From: Thermoproteus sp. CP80
GTDB lineage: Archaea > Thermoproteota > Thermoprotei > Thermoproteales > Thermoproteaceae
Assembly (NCBI RefSeq): GCF_002077075.2
Contig: NZ_LCWM02000012.1
Coordinates: forward strand, 3,488-39,181
Reading direction: 5' to 3'
Length of the DNA: 35,694 nt
Position 1 is the first letter of the stretch. Each line of letters opens with the position of its first letter. A program made the translations under genes and the position numbers. This document shows, in pieces, positions 25,412 to 33,117 of this stretch. Below the pieces are notes generated by a model that was not told where the DNA came from, made no database searches, and saw only the letters and a program-made list of their open reading frames with translations.

Positions 25412-25560
25412 CCTCCGCCCTCGAGGAGCGTGACCACCCCTCGCCGGCCTTGCGGCACATGGTTGAGAGCCGGGGCGAGGCCCCAGTCCGCGTATAGCCG
25501 CGGCTCCGCGCCTGACCGCAGGTCCGGGCGAGCCGGCGTCCGCCCACGCGCGGGGCTTCG
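25412..25560. other. GC-rich non-coding gap between convergent genes
   Basis: 149 bases between the convergent ends of rpiA and the radical SAM gene. It contains short dyads, for example ggggcgaggcccc and the palindrome agccgcggct, but no open frame with a start, no T-run terminator that I can see, and no tRNA-like fold. It may only hold the two 3' ends. Confidence 0.4.
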
Positions 25561-26604
25561 TCAGAGGAAGACCACCTCGGCTCTGGCCATCAGGATGTTG
25601 TCCTCGTCCTCGAACACCTTGACTACGGCCTCGTCGCCGGGCTTCAGCGGCTTCTCCGAGATGACGGTCACGGCGCGATCGATCAGGGGGTCGTCCGCGA
25701 GCCTGTTGGACACGGCTAGATATTCGTTCCTGAAGACGCCGCGCCCCACTATCCTCACCTTGATCCTCTGCCCAGCCTTGATCGGCTTCGGCAGCTCCGC
25801 CCTCCTCTCTACGCCGAACGGGTTCTCCCCGCGCCAGTCCAGCTTCATGCCCAGCTGGGCCTCCCAGGCCCTTATTCTGCTCCAGAAGGCGCCCCAGTCG
25901 ACCGCCTTGACGCCTCTGGGGTTTCTGCCCCTTCTATGGGGTATATATTTCTGTATGAGCACGGGGGGCCACCTCTTGCCCAGGCCGGCGGCTTTCGCCC
26001 ACCTCGCTATTTTCGGCATCTGGTCGTCGTTCACGCCGGGTAGCCACACAGGCGAGACCACGACGTCTATGGAGGTGTTGCGGACCGCGTATTCGGCCAG
26101 CGCCATGGCCCTCCGGGGGTCGTAGTAGCCGGCGTTGGCGAGCCTCGCCGCCAGCGGGGGATCCACAGCGTCTAGGCTGAGGTTTATTCTGTCCAAGCCG
26201 GCTTCGGCCAGCTCCTCCACACTCCTCTCGGTCAGGGTGAACATGCGGCTCTGCATCGACGCCACCGACACCCCCCTGATCGACTTCACGTCTTGGACTA
26301 AGTCGACCAGGTCGCTGTAGACGGCGGGCTCGCCCATGCCGTCTATATGGACCTCGACGCCGTCGCCCTTATACCTCACGACCGCCTTGAGCGCGTCCAC
26401 CAAGGCGTCCTTCTTGACCGTGAAGTCGGCCCATCTACGGCCCTCCAGAGGGCCCGCCGCCACGGAACAAAACACGCAGTTGAGCGGGCAGAGGCTCGTG
26501 GGCCTCACCTCGACCACGTTGGTGCCCTGATCCACGATGCCGTAATACCGAGTCCCCACCTGCGGAACCCCGTCGAGGAAGTAGATCTCCCTACGTCGCT
26601 CCAC
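25561..26604 (-). CDS. Radical SAM protein with C-terminal TRAM/OB-like domain
   Basis: 347 residues. The radical SAM cluster motif CPLNCVFC gives Cys39, Cys43, Cys46 (CxxxCxxC). VEVHIDGMGEPAVYSDL (near 95-111) is the GE-type SAM-binding strand, with a further SAM-barrel strand at RINLSLDAVDP. After about residue 265 the chain changes to a beta-rich module (IKAGQRIKVRIVGRG ... EKPLKPGDEAVVKVFEDEDNILMARAEVVF) resembling a TRAM or OB-fold nucleic-acid-binding domain. Such a domain suggests an RNA or tRNA substrate, though lipoate- or heme-related members exist. The start is GTG at 26604, weakly supported. The gene lies next to a PaRep2b remnant. The reaction is unknown. Confidence 0.78.
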   Translation of the reverse strand: MERRREIYFLDGVPQVGTRYYGIVDQGTNVVEVRPTSLCPLNCVFCSVAAGPLEGRRWADFTVKKDALVDALKAVVRYKGDGVEVHIDGMGEPAVYSDLVDLVQDVKSIRGVSVASMQSRMFTLTERSVEELAEAGLDRINLSLDAVDPPLAARLANAGYYDPRRAMALAEYAVRNTSIDVVVSPVWLPGVNDDQMPKIARWAKAAGLGKRWPPVLIQKYIPHRRGRNPRGVKAVDWGAFWSRIRAWEAQLGMKLDWRGENPFGVERRAELPKPIKAGQRIKVRIVGRGVFRNEYLAVSNRLADDPLIDRAVTVISEKPLKPGDEAVVKVFEDEDNILMARAEVVFL

Positions 26605-26616
26605 GGCTCCGCGCGG

Positions 26617-27069
26617 CTACTGGCGACTTGTCTCCTCGAGCCACCTCGCGATGGCGTCTGCGAGTTCAGCGTAGCGGCCTCTACCGCCGATCCTCTCGAC
26701 CTCGGTGCTGATGCCTGCAAGCCTCAGGAAGCGCGCCGCAAGCTCCGCGCGGCCGCGGTCGGTTGACACGAATTGAGGCACGATCGCGTTCCGCAGATAT
26801 ACATCGTACTTCACCTTGATGTCGCCCTCCGAGATGATCAGATCGGCGGCGACGTGGCTGCCTCGGGTCTGCCTCAGACCCTCCCAGCTGATGTTGAGAG
26901 CCGCCCTGGCCTCCAGCTCCACGGCTTCAGCCAGCCTGTGGTTGATAAGCCTATCGTCTCCCTTCAGCAGAGGAGGTCCGTAAAGGAAGCAGAGACGGGC
27001 AAGTCCGACTGCGTTGTAGCTGGTAAGGCGCGGCCGCGAGAAGGAAAGGCGCCTAATGCCCGCGGCGCC
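26617..27069 (-). pseudogene. PaRep2b family remnant
   Basis: A frame open for 151 codons. The last 101 codons, from a GTG at 26922, read as a protein, and the similarity continues upstream without any start codon: LTSYNAVGLARLCFLYGPP, LLKGDDRLINHRLAEAVELEA, then AALNISWEGLRQT, VKYDVYLRNAIVPQFVSTDR and GRAELAARFLRLAGISTEV. This order is that of PaRep2b, a repeat family of Pyrobaculum and relatives whose members are mostly decayed. The copy lacks its 5' part, and the usual long region after the GG motif is replaced by a short YAELADAIARWLEE tail, so an internal deletion is likely. Function of the family is unknown. A shortened 101-residue product from GTG 26922 is possible. Confidence 0.68.
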
Positions 27070-27112
27070 TCACTGCGTCGGCTCCGCCGGTCCTCGGCGC
27101 CGTTAGTCCCGG

Positions 27113-27808
27113 CTATTTCACTATGCTCACCGGTATGTAGACATATATAGCGGTCGAGTTGTCGTCGATCGAGAGAGAGGCGCGTATATGCGGCGCCACC
27201 GTCTCGTTGAGGTAGTAGCCGAGGCACCTCATCCTCTGTCTCTCCGTCAACGTCAGAGAGCCGCCTAGGGTTCCGACGTAGTTGCCGCCTTGCTTGTATA
27301 AGACGCCCTCTAGATACCCCTCCAGCGAGAACCCCGGCGGCACGTAGGCGGCGAGCTCCTGCTCCACGTCGTCTAGGGTCCCCCCTACGGTAGCCGTGGA
27401 GATGGACCGGGCGGCGCTCAGCATCGATATGGGCCTGACCCAATCTATCCTCCCCTCGAGGGTGCGGTTGAGGTAGGTGACGGCGTATTCGAAGACCTCG
27501 CCGGCCAGATGCGCCCCGCCCTTGAGGCTCCGCAGAGGCGGGCGGCGGCTCAGCTCCTTCAGGGTGGAGTTGAACGTAGCTACAGCCGAGAGGTATATGG
27601 CGGGGTTCCACTCGCGTACGGCCATAGCCGCGTCGAACTCCACCAGACAGACCGTGGCGTTGGGGAGCTGGCTTTTGAGCTCCCCCCAAGCGTCCAGCGC
27701 GACCTTAGCGGGGAGGTAGGCCTGTAGGGTCTTCCCGTAGAGGTAGTAGAGGTAGTAGAGCGTCACGAAGGCTGTCAGCAGTATCGCAAAGATGGCCGTG
27801 GCCGCCAC
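27113..27808 (-). CDS. Membrane-anchored extracytoplasmic protein, unknown function
   Basis: 231 residues with a single N-terminal hydrophobic segment (about 4-27, with a Tyr-rich end LYYLYYLYGK) followed by a soluble domain facing outside. The soluble part carries possible N-glycosylation sequons (for example NAT, NST, NRT, NET, NST) and no Cys pair or known enzyme motif. I do not recognise a family. GTG at 27808 is preferred because a minus-strand TATA-like box (27831-27838) is centred about 26 bases upstream; an in-frame TTG at 27826 is the longer alternative. It follows thiL on the same strand but has its own promoter. Confidence 0.65.
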   Translation of the reverse strand: MAATAIFAILLTAFVTLYYLYYLYGKTLQAYLPAKVALDAWGELKSQLPNATVCLVEFDAAMAVREWNPAIYLSAVATFNSTLKELSRRPPLRSLKGGAHLAGEVFEYAVTYLNRTLEGRIDWVRPISMLSAARSISTATVGGTLDDVEQELAAYVPPGFSLEGYLEGVLYKQGGNYVGTLGGSLTLTERQRMRCLGYYLNETVAPHIRASLSIDDNSTAIYVYIPVSIVK

Positions 27809-27830
27809 CGAGTACACGCCATACAAGCGC

Positions 27831-27838
27831 GTTTATAG
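27831..27838 (-). promoter_or_regulatory. TATA-like box of the membrane-anchored protein gene
   Basis: Minus-strand ctataaac is centred about 26 bases before GTG 27808. This spacing is what decides the start over the TTG at 27826. Confidence 0.5.
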
Positions 27839-27852
27839 CCGGCTTAGCTGTC

Positions 27853-28713
27853 TCAAGGCGATCGGAAGTACGCCCAGCCTCTGAACCTCAACTCCTTCCC
27901 CCTGTAGTATACTTTCCCCTCGCCCTCGACGACTCTGGCGAAAGCCACATAGCCGTCGGGCACACAGCGGGGATCCACAGCGAATATGGGGAGGAACTCC
28001 TCGCCTGCGTTCAGCACCACCTCCTCGGGATCCACGCCGAGGCTCAACGCCTCGGAGACGACCTCCTCGGGGGCTGGCAGCCTCTCCAGAACTATGTCCA
28101 CCCCCCTGGCCATGGTCCACAGGACGTCCGCTATGCCGTCGGAAGAGTCCATGGACGCGGAGACGCAGTCAGGCGGCGGGGGCTTGGGCCAATCCAACGT
28201 GGGCCTCTTCAGCCACGAGATGCCCTTAGCGACAGCCGGGGATCTCCCGGCCTCCTTAAACGCTAGGAAGGCCAGGCCGGTATAGCCGAAGAGAGGAGGC
28301 GCGATCAGCACGTGCCCTGGCCTCGGCCTCCTGCCTATCCTCGCGGGAGCCGCGCCTATGGCCACTACGTCCACCACGGCCTCCCGTCCCTGGTTGAGAT
28401 CGCCTCCGAGGTACCTCACGCCGAAGTGGGCCGCCGCCTCTCTGATCCCGTCGAAGACCTCCCTCGCCCTCTGGGCGTCCGGAGCCGTTATGGAGCTGAG
28501 CACGGCCTTAGGGACCGCGAATTTGACCAACAGATCGCTCAGGGCGGCTGCGACGGCCCGCCAGCCGAGATCAGCGTAGGTGTGGAAGGGCATCTTGGCC
28601 CAACTCTCGGCGAATCCGTCTACCTTGACGGCGAACCCGTCGACGTAAGATACGTCGTTATCCTCCTCGCCCAGCTCCCTGAGGAAAAAGCCTAGGAGGA
28701 TCTTCTCGTCCAC
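27853..28713 (-). CDS. thiL: Thiamine-monophosphate kinase
   Basis: ATP-dependent phosphorylation of thiamine monophosphate to thiamine diphosphate (EC 2.7.4.16), the cofactor of the Por complex encoded in this window. 286 residues. PurM/AIR-synthase-type fold: DNDVSYVDGFAVKVDGFAES near 17-37, TYADLGWRAVAAALSDL near 45-61 (the Mg-ATP binding helix), RYLGGDLNQGREAVVDVVAIG near 98-118, and CVSASMDSSDGIADVL near 185-200, all in family order. The GTG at 28713 begins at the base directly following the stop of the upstream gene, so the pair is probably one operon. The N-terminus is slightly divergent from bacterial ThiL. Confidence 0.85.
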   Translation of the reverse strand: MDEKILLGFFLRELGEEDNDVSYVDGFAVKVDGFAESWAKMPFHTYADLGWRAVAAALSDLLVKFAVPKAVLSSITAPDAQRAREVFDGIREAAAHFGVRYLGGDLNQGREAVVDVVAIGAAPARIGRRPRPGHVLIAPPLFGYTGLAFLAFKEAGRSPAVAKGISWLKRPTLDWPKPPPPDCVSASMDSSDGIADVLWTMARGVDIVLERLPAPEEVVSEALSLGVDPEEVVLNAGEEFLPIFAVDPRCVPDGYVAFARVVEGEGKVYYRGKELRFRGWAYFRSP

Positions 28714-29046
28714 TCACTCGACGGACCTATAGATTAAATCGGTTACGCCGTCTATATCGCCGCTCTTCAAGGGGGCCCAGAGAGGCGACTTGTCGCGGCA
28801 GACTATATAGCGGATCTTCGACCGGCTGTCGTCTCTCGTTATCAGCCCCCTTGCGGTGAGCCCCTCCAGGACGTGTTTGACTAGAGTCAACGCTATAGGC
28901 GCCGTCGTGTCGATTCCGGCGAACTCGAGAACTCTGCGCGGAGTGAAGGAGACGCAGTTGCCGCGGGCCTCCGAGACTATCTTGTGGAGCCCCAGCGCGA
29001 CGGTCCTCGTCACCTCCTTGAAGTCGGTGATGTTAAACGGCCTCAT
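28714..29046 (-). CDS. Small winged-helix-like DNA-binding protein
   Basis: 110 residues, no clear named family. The pattern of predicted helices with TPRRVLEFAGIDTTAPIALTLVKHVLEGLTARGLITRDDSRSKIRYIVCRD (about 35-85) looks like a winged helix-turn-helix: helices, then a recognition-type helix, then a basic beta hairpin. A leaderless promoter box is at 29065-29074, 24 bases before the ATG. It is directly joined to thiL (no gap), so it could regulate thiamine metabolism or simply share the message. The call is from overall pattern, not from a family match. Confidence 0.55.
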   Translation of the reverse strand: MRPFNITDFKEVTRTVALGLHKIVSEARGNCVSFTPRRVLEFAGIDTTAPIALTLVKHVLEGLTARGLITRDDSRSKIRYIVCRDKSPLWAPLKSGDIDGVTDLIYRSVE

Positions 29047-29064
29047 GGGGGTAGGCCCCCCGCC

Positions 29065-29074
29065 GAAAAATAAG
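29065..29074 (-). promoter_or_regulatory. TATA-like box of the wHTH-thiL operon
   Basis: Minus-strand cttatttttc is centred about 24 bases before the ATG at 29046, leaderless spacing. Confidence 0.5.
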
Positions 29075-29208
29075 ACTCACAAATCGGATGAAATCCGTTT
29101 AGGCCCACTCTGCCTGTTATACGGACTCCGGCCTATTGCGGTGAACATATGGCTTAAATACGCCGATTCGAAGATGTACAGGTCTATTACAGGAATGAGA
29201 GTTGAATA
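29075..29208. other. Short intergenic gap, nothing recognised
   Basis: The DNA between this promoter and the DUF92 stop contains a plus-strand TATA-like cttaaata (about 29152-29159) and a short open frame ending in a TAG at 29216-29218 after [15 protein letters not shown] see no support that it is a gene. A ggatgaa resembles a C box, but no partner D box (CTGA) is placed suitably. Confidence 0.3.
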
Positions 29209-29958
29209 TTATAAATAGAGCATTGCTAGAATATAGGCTAAGCCAAGAGAGGCCTCGACAATTAAGTTGACCGCCTCATTGGTTAAATAGCCAGACGTCC
29301 TGTAGTTAGGGCATCTGGGCTCGTCGTACATATCGGCGCCGCAGAAGAACTTCCTCTGGGCCACCGCCCCCACCACGCTGTCGAGGACATCGCCGGCGAA
29401 GCCGAGACCCCAGACCACGTAGGGATTTACGTCGAGGAGCGGATAGGACAGGAACGCGACCGCGGCGGCTCCCGCCAGAGAGGCCAAGGTCCCCGCCGGG
29501 GTGACCCCGCCGGAGGTGCCCGGCTCTACCTGTATCCAGGGCTTGGTTATCAGCCGCGGCCGCCCGCCGTAGGCCACGCCGACCTCGCTGGCCCACGTGT
29601 CGGCTGTGGCTATCGCTATCGCGACCACCGTGGCGGTCAACGCGGGGCGGACTCCGGCCATGTAGAGCAGGGCGAAGAGAGCCATGGGCGTCCCCACCCC
29701 GACCACCTGCGTTATTGATCTGCCGGCGACATCCTTCAGACCGCGTTGGGCCTTCCAAGACCCCCTCAGCCTGGTCAAGAGGCTGGCCGACACGAAGAAG
29801 AAGAGGAACACCGCGAACACGGCGAGGCCGGCCGCGTCGAGAGCCCAAGCTATCAGCAAGCCCGCCACAGCTCCCCTCATGTTTGTAAAGCGCGCTCTAT
29901 ACGCCGCGAAGGCGAACGCGGGAACCACAGCGGCGATGGCCAGCTGGGCGAAGTCCAT
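29209..29958 (-). CDS. DUF92 / VTE6-like membrane protein (possible prenyl-phosphate kinase)
   Basis: 249-residue integral membrane protein with about six hydrophobic segments. The conserved block [25 protein letters not shown] and [18 protein letters not shown] (about 128-173) is the signature of the DUF92/TMEM19 family. That family includes plant VTE6, a CTP-dependent phytyl-phosphate kinase, and is related to dolichol kinase-type enzymes. The ATG at 29958 has a TATA-like box 24 bases upstream; earlier in-frame codons lie in the divergent gene. The neighbour across the promoter is a GGPP synthase with IPK, so a substrate such as geranylgeranyl phosphate is plausible. Family firm, substrate inferred. 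Confidence 0.8.
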   Translation of the reverse strand: MDFAQLAIAAVVPAFAFAAYRARFTNMRGAVAGLLIAWALDAAGLAVFAVFLFFFVSASLLTRLRGSWKAQRGLKDVAGRSITQVVGVGTPMALFALLYMAGVRPALTATVVAIAIATADTWASEVGVAYGGRPRLITKPWIQVEPGTSGGVTPAGTLASLAGAAAVAFLSYPLLDVNPYVVWGLGFAGDVLDSVVGAVAQRKFFCGADMYDEPRCPNYRTSGYLTNEAVNLIVEASLGLAYILAMLYL

Positions 29959-29976
29959 GGCCCCCTCAGGCCAATG

Positions 29977-29997
29977 GGTATATATCCATTTAAAGAG
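29977..29997. promoter_or_regulatory. Overlapping divergent promoters, DUF92 / prenyl synthase
   Basis: ggtatatatcc (29977-29987) read on the minus strand is centred 24 bases before the DUF92 ATG. ccatttaaagag (29986-29997) is centred about 23 bases before the prenyl synthase ATG at 30014. The boxes touch, so the two units share one control region. Confidence 0.6.
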
Positions 29998-30013
29998 GGC
30001 ATATGGCGACGCC

Positions 30014-31018
30014 ATGGACGTGCTGGATAGGCTGTCCGAGAGGTACGGCCCCCGCATCGAGGAGGCGCTGGCGAGGTATCTGTCGCGGGACGCGGCGGAC
30101 GACTTCAGAGACGCCGTGCTCTACCAGATATCCACAGGCGGCAAGCGGCTGAGGCCCATCTTGACGCTGGCAGTCGCCGAGGCCGTATCGGGCAACTACG
30201 AGAGGGCGTTGCCGGCGGCGGCCATAGTCGAGTTGATACACAACTACAGCCTGATATACGACGACATAATCGATAGGGGCGAGGTCAGGAGGAACAAGCC
30301 CACGACCAGAGCCGCCTTCGGGGACTACGCGGCTATCCTAGTCGGCATTTGGTACCGCGAGGCGATAGAGGAGGCGGTCCTCGATACGCCGAAGCCGCTC
30401 GACTTCGCGAGGGAGGTCGCCAAGGTGATAAGGGCGATAGACGAAGGCGAAAGGCTCGACATACTCTTCGAGCTCGCGGGCCGGAGCGATCCGTATTTCG
30501 TCAAGGCCAGGCGGCCCTCCGTTACCCTCGACGACTATATCAAGATGGTGGGCTTGAAGACAGGCGCGCTCATAGCCGCATCGTCCAAATGGGGCGCCAT
30601 GAGCGTCGCCGACGACCGATCGCTGATAGACGCGGCGTGGGATTTCGGGATGAACGCCGGGATAGCGTTCCAGATAGTCGACGACGTCCTCGACATATTC
30701 GGCGATCCGAGGAAGTTCGGCAAGGAGATAGGGAAGGACATAAAGGAGCACAAGAGGGGCAATGTGGTGATACTGCTGGGCCTCGAGGAGCTGGACGAGA
30801 AGGCGCGCGGAGAGCTCATGTCGATTCTGTCGAAGCCCGCGGTGAGCGACGACGATGCGAGACGCGGCGTCCGCATATTGGAGGGCACGAACGCCAGAGA
30901 GAGGGCTCTGGCTCTCGCCGATAGGTACAGAGAGAGGGCCCTTGCGAGCCTCTCCAAGATGCCGCATAGCAGGGACCTGGAGGAGCTGGCGGCGTTCATA
31001 GTCCAGCGGCAGTTCTAA
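30014..31018 (+). CDS. Geranylgeranyl diphosphate synthase (short-chain polyprenyl synthase)
   Basis: Trans-prenyltransferase that condenses IPP with allylic diphosphates to make the C20 (perhaps C25) precursor of archaeal membrane lipids. 334 residues. [11 protein letters not shown] (40-50) is the conserved diphosphate-binding segment; the first Asp-rich motif is DDIID (83-87) in [12 protein letters not shown], the second DDVLD in [14 protein letters not shown]. Tyr78 sits five residues before the first motif; a bulky residue there usually stops chain growth at C20 in archaeal enzymes. A KxD/KxE-rich segment and a charged C-terminus complete the family pattern. The stop TAA overlaps the next ATG by one base (TAATG), coupling it to IPK. 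Confidence 0.9.
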   Translation: MDVLDRLSERYGPRIEEALARYLSRDAADDFRDAVLYQISTGGKRLRPILTLAVAEAVSGNYERALPAAAIVELIHNYSLIYDDIIDRGEVRRNKPTTRAAFGDYAAILVGIWYREAIEEAVLDTPKPLDFAREVAKVIRAIDEGERLDILFELAGRSDPYFVKARRPSVTLDDYIKMVGLKTGALIAASSKWGAMSVADDRSLIDAAWDFGMNAGIAFQIVDDVLDIFGDPRKFGKEIGKDIKEHKRGNVVILLGLEELDEKARGELMSILSKPAVSDDDARRGVRILEGTNARERALALADRYRERALASLSKMPHSRDLEELAAFIVQRQF

Positions 31019-31752
31019 TGGCCGATCTGCTGGTGGTTAAATTCGGCGGCTCGGCGATAACGGACAAGAAGAGGCCCTACACGTACAGATGGGGCCGGCT
31101 CAGGCCGGCCGCGCAGGCGCTTAGAGGAGTGCGCGCGGCGCTCATCCACGGCGCCGGCTCGTTCGCCCATCCGCACGTGAGGGCCTTCGGCTTGACGCCG
31201 GTCGGAATAGCCAAGACCAAGGCCGCCCTCAGGAGACAGACGGCGATGGTGCTTGAGGATCTGGCGGCCGCCGGCATCTACGCCATGCCGATAGAGCCCA
31301 GCGACGTGTTCTGGGGCCGTAGGCTCGCTCGGAGGGAGCCCATCGAGGCGGCGCTGTCGGCCGGCCTCTACCCGCTCCTGCACGGCGACGTAGTTCCGTC
31401 GGACGGCGGCCACGTCGTCATCAGCGGGGACGATATAGCGGTGGAGCTCGCCTCGATATATAGGCCCCGGGCCGTCGTCTTCCTGATGGACGTCGACGGC
31501 ATTTATACGGCTGAGCCGGGGACGCCTGGCGCCGTCAAGCTGAGGGATATATCCGGCGGCGTGGCGGGGGGAGCCGCCGGCATAGATGTGACGGGCGGCA
31601 TAGCGAAGAAGGTCGAGGCCGGGCTGGCGGTGGCGTCCCTCGGGATACCCGCCTATTATTGCTCCATAGACGACGTCGCGGCCGTCAGAGCCATCGCCTC
31701 CGGCGGAGAGCCGGAGACCTGCAGCGCCGCCAGGCCTAGCAGGCGACCGTAG
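31018..31752 (+). CDS. Isopentenyl phosphate kinase
   Basis: ATP-dependent phosphorylation of isopentenyl phosphate to IPP (EC 2.7.4.26), last step of the archaeal mevalonate route. 244 residues of the amino-acid kinase fold. LLVVKFGGSAITDK (4-17) is the ATP loop; LIHGAGSFAHPH (about 42-53) carries the substrate-binding histidine typical of IPK; HVVISGDDIAVELA (about 131-144) and VFLMDVDGIY (about 154-163) and DVTGGIAKKVEAGL (about 183-196) follow in family order. It directly supplies the substrate for the preceding prenyl synthase, from whose message it is translated. Confidence 0.92.
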   Translation: MADLLVVKFGGSAITDKKRPYTYRWGRLRPAAQALRGVRAALIHGAGSFAHPHVRAFGLTPVGIAKTKAALRRQTAMVLEDLAAAGIYAMPIEPSDVFWGRRLARREPIEAALSAGLYPLLHGDVVPSDGGHVVISGDDIAVELASIYRPRAVVFLMDVDGIYTAEPGTPGAVKLRDISGGVAGGAAGIDVTGGIAKKVEAGLAVASLGIPAYYCSIDDVAAVRAIASGGEPETCSAARPSRRP

Positions 31753-32014
31753 GGGCGTTCGCCGTAAGGTACAGCGCCACCACGACGTATATCAGCAACA
31801 AGACCACAACGGCGGCCCATAGGAATGCGCTGTCCCTATCGCGGGCGTAGAACACCGCGACGGCGGTCAAGACGCCGAGGACCGTATACCACAGCAAGCC
31901 GCCGCATAGAGAGGGGGCCAGCACTATGGACCAAAAGCCCTGGAGGAACAAGGCGACTAGGACCGCCGCAACCGCCGTTATGGTCAGGGCGAGTTTGTCG
32001 GTTCTACGGGGCAT
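31736..32014 (-). CDS. Small three-segment membrane protein
   Basis: 92 residues with three hydrophobic segments (about 8-26, 31-53, 61-84) and a basic N-terminus MPRRTDK. No family recognised. The ATG at 32014 has a minus-strand TATA-like box (about 32034-32044) centred about 26 bases upstream, supporting a real gene. Its 3' end overlaps the convergent IPK gene by 17 bases, ending in a Cys. Confidence 0.65.
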   Translation of the reverse strand: MPRRTDKLALTITAVAAVLVALFLQGFWSIVLAPSLCGGLLWYTVLGVLTAVAVFYARDRDSAFLWAAVVVLLLIYVVVALYLTANAPTVAC

Positions 32015-32081
32015 GTAACCCGCGACGGAAGGCCCATTTAAATATTAGTAGCTGGTTTTAAATAGGCGCCCCATCGATGGC
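32015..32081. promoter_or_regulatory. Divergent promoters, small membrane protein / ZPR1
   Basis: catttaaatatta at about 32034-32046 serves the minus-strand gene (centre about 26 bases before its ATG). ggttttaaatagg at 32053-32065 is centred about 23 bases before the ZPR1 ATG at 32082. Both fit leaderless starts. Confidence 0.55.
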
Positions 32082-32615
32082 ATGTCCATCTTGGTGCAGA
32101 CCGTGACGAGATGCCCGGTATGTGGGGCCGAGGCCTTCAGCTACACGGAGTTTCTCTACGAGACGCCTTATTTCGGCAACGTGGTGGTGTCCACCGGCTT
32201 CTGCAGGTCGTGTGGGTATAGGTTCTTCGACGTGGACTACGCGGAGTCCGGCAACCCGACGAGGGTGATCTTCAAGGCGGAGAACGGCGAAGATGTGTCC
32301 AAATCGCTGGTGGTTAGGTCGAAGACGGGGAGCATCAAGTCGCCGGATCTGGGCTTCAGCCTCGAGCCGGGCCCCCAGGCGGAGCCGTTTGTGACCACGG
32401 TCGAGGGGCTTCTCTATAGGGCGCTTGATTACGCCGAGAGCTTAAAGGCGCTGGAGCCCGAGAGCGCGCGCAGAGTCGATGAGTTCATCGAGGAGGTCCA
32501 GAGGGCCATAGATTCGGGCGGCTTCACGCTGATAGTGGAGGATCCGTTGGGCAAAAGCGTAATTATTCCGAGGAGGCCCGAGACGGTGAGGATAGAGCCC
32601 CTCGGCAGTACCTAG
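32082..32615 (+). CDS. ZPR1-type zinc finger protein
   Basis: 177-residue archaeal homologue of one ZPR1 unit (eukaryotic ZPR1 has two and binds translation factor eEF1A, for which it is a folding chaperone). A C4 zinc finger is formed by Cys11, Cys14, Cys41 and Cys44. It is followed by the beta-domain with RVIFKAENGEDVSKSLVVRSKTGSI and the hallmark SLEPGPQAEPFVTTVEGLL (about 94-112). The function in archaea is not established; assistance to elongation factor 1A folding is an inference from the eukaryotic protein. Its 3' end overlaps the convergent HD-domain gene by 53 bases. Confidence 0.87.
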   Translation: MSILVQTVTRCPVCGAEAFSYTEFLYETPYFGNVVVSTGFCRSCGYRFFDVDYAESGNPTRVIFKAENGEDVSKSLVVRSKTGSIKSPDLGFSLEPGPQAEPFVTTVEGLLYRALDYAESLKALEPESARRVDEFIEEVQRAIDSGGFTLIVEDPLGKSVIIPRRPETVRIEPLGST

Positions 32616-33117
32616 CCAGATACCCCCTCAACAGCTCGGGATAGGGCGGGGGATACCCCGAGAGCTTCTTAAGGAAGGACTCGATCAGATCACCGACCTC
32701 GTACCCCCTCTCGGCGTAGCGGCACGCCCTCACCAAGGTGGCCAGCTTATCGGCGAAGGAGACCAAGACGCCGAGCTTGCCGTCTGCTTTCCTGTAGCTC
32801 CGGAAGAGCTCGTAGAGATGGGGATATATGCGCTTCATCGCCTCCAGCTCGAGGGACTCCCAGTCCGCGGCCGACCTGACGCCGTTGCCCGGATGGCCCA
32901 GCTCGAACTCGGCGAGGTCGTGTATGGCCGCCGCGGCCACCGCCTGCGCCACGTCCACCTCATCGCCTCTCGACCTAAGCTCGGCGGCTATCTCGCCGGC
33001 CAGGAGCGCGGCCAGGAAGGCGTGTTGGCACACCGTCTCGGCCGCCTCTATCCCCCTCTGCAGCCAGCCGATGCGTTTAATGTTGCAGAGAGCGTCCACG
33101 ACGTTTATGAGGTCCAT
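32563..33117 (-). CDS. HD-domain phosphohydrolase (YfbR/HDDC2-like)
   Basis: 184-residue HD-superfamily metal-dependent phosphohydrolase. The metal ligands fit His32 (VCQHAFLAALL), His66-Asp67 (AAIHDLAEFELGHP) and an Asp in SFADKLATLV near residue 130. This is the arrangement of the 5'-deoxynucleotidase YfbR and human HDDC2, so removal of phosphate from nucleotides is likely. The ATG at 33117 overlaps the gatD stop by one base (TGATG), so it is translated from the gatD message. It converges on ZPR1 with a long 53-base coding overlap. Confidence 0.8.
   Translation of the reverse strand: MDLINVVDALCNIKRIGWLQRGIEAAETVCQHAFLAALLAGEIAAELRSRGDEVDVAQAVAAAAIHDLAEFELGHPGNGVRSAADWESLELEAMKRIYPHLYELFRSYRKADGKLGVLVSFADKLATLVRACRYAERGYEVGDLIESFLKKLSGYPPPYPELLRGYLARYCRGALSSPSRASSE

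Noticed and set aside
27113-27689. Extended minus-strand frame 26964-27689 across the membrane-anchored protein gene
   Set aside because: Its translation is Arg/Gly/Pro-rich without motif, whereas the other frame has a membrane segment and a leaderless promoter.
29060-29218. Short plus-strand protein ending [14 protein letters not shown], and a C/D box RNA starting at ggatgaa
   Set aside because: The open frame comes from the antisense of the wHTH gene with no fitting promoter. No D box at the right distance supports a guide RNA.
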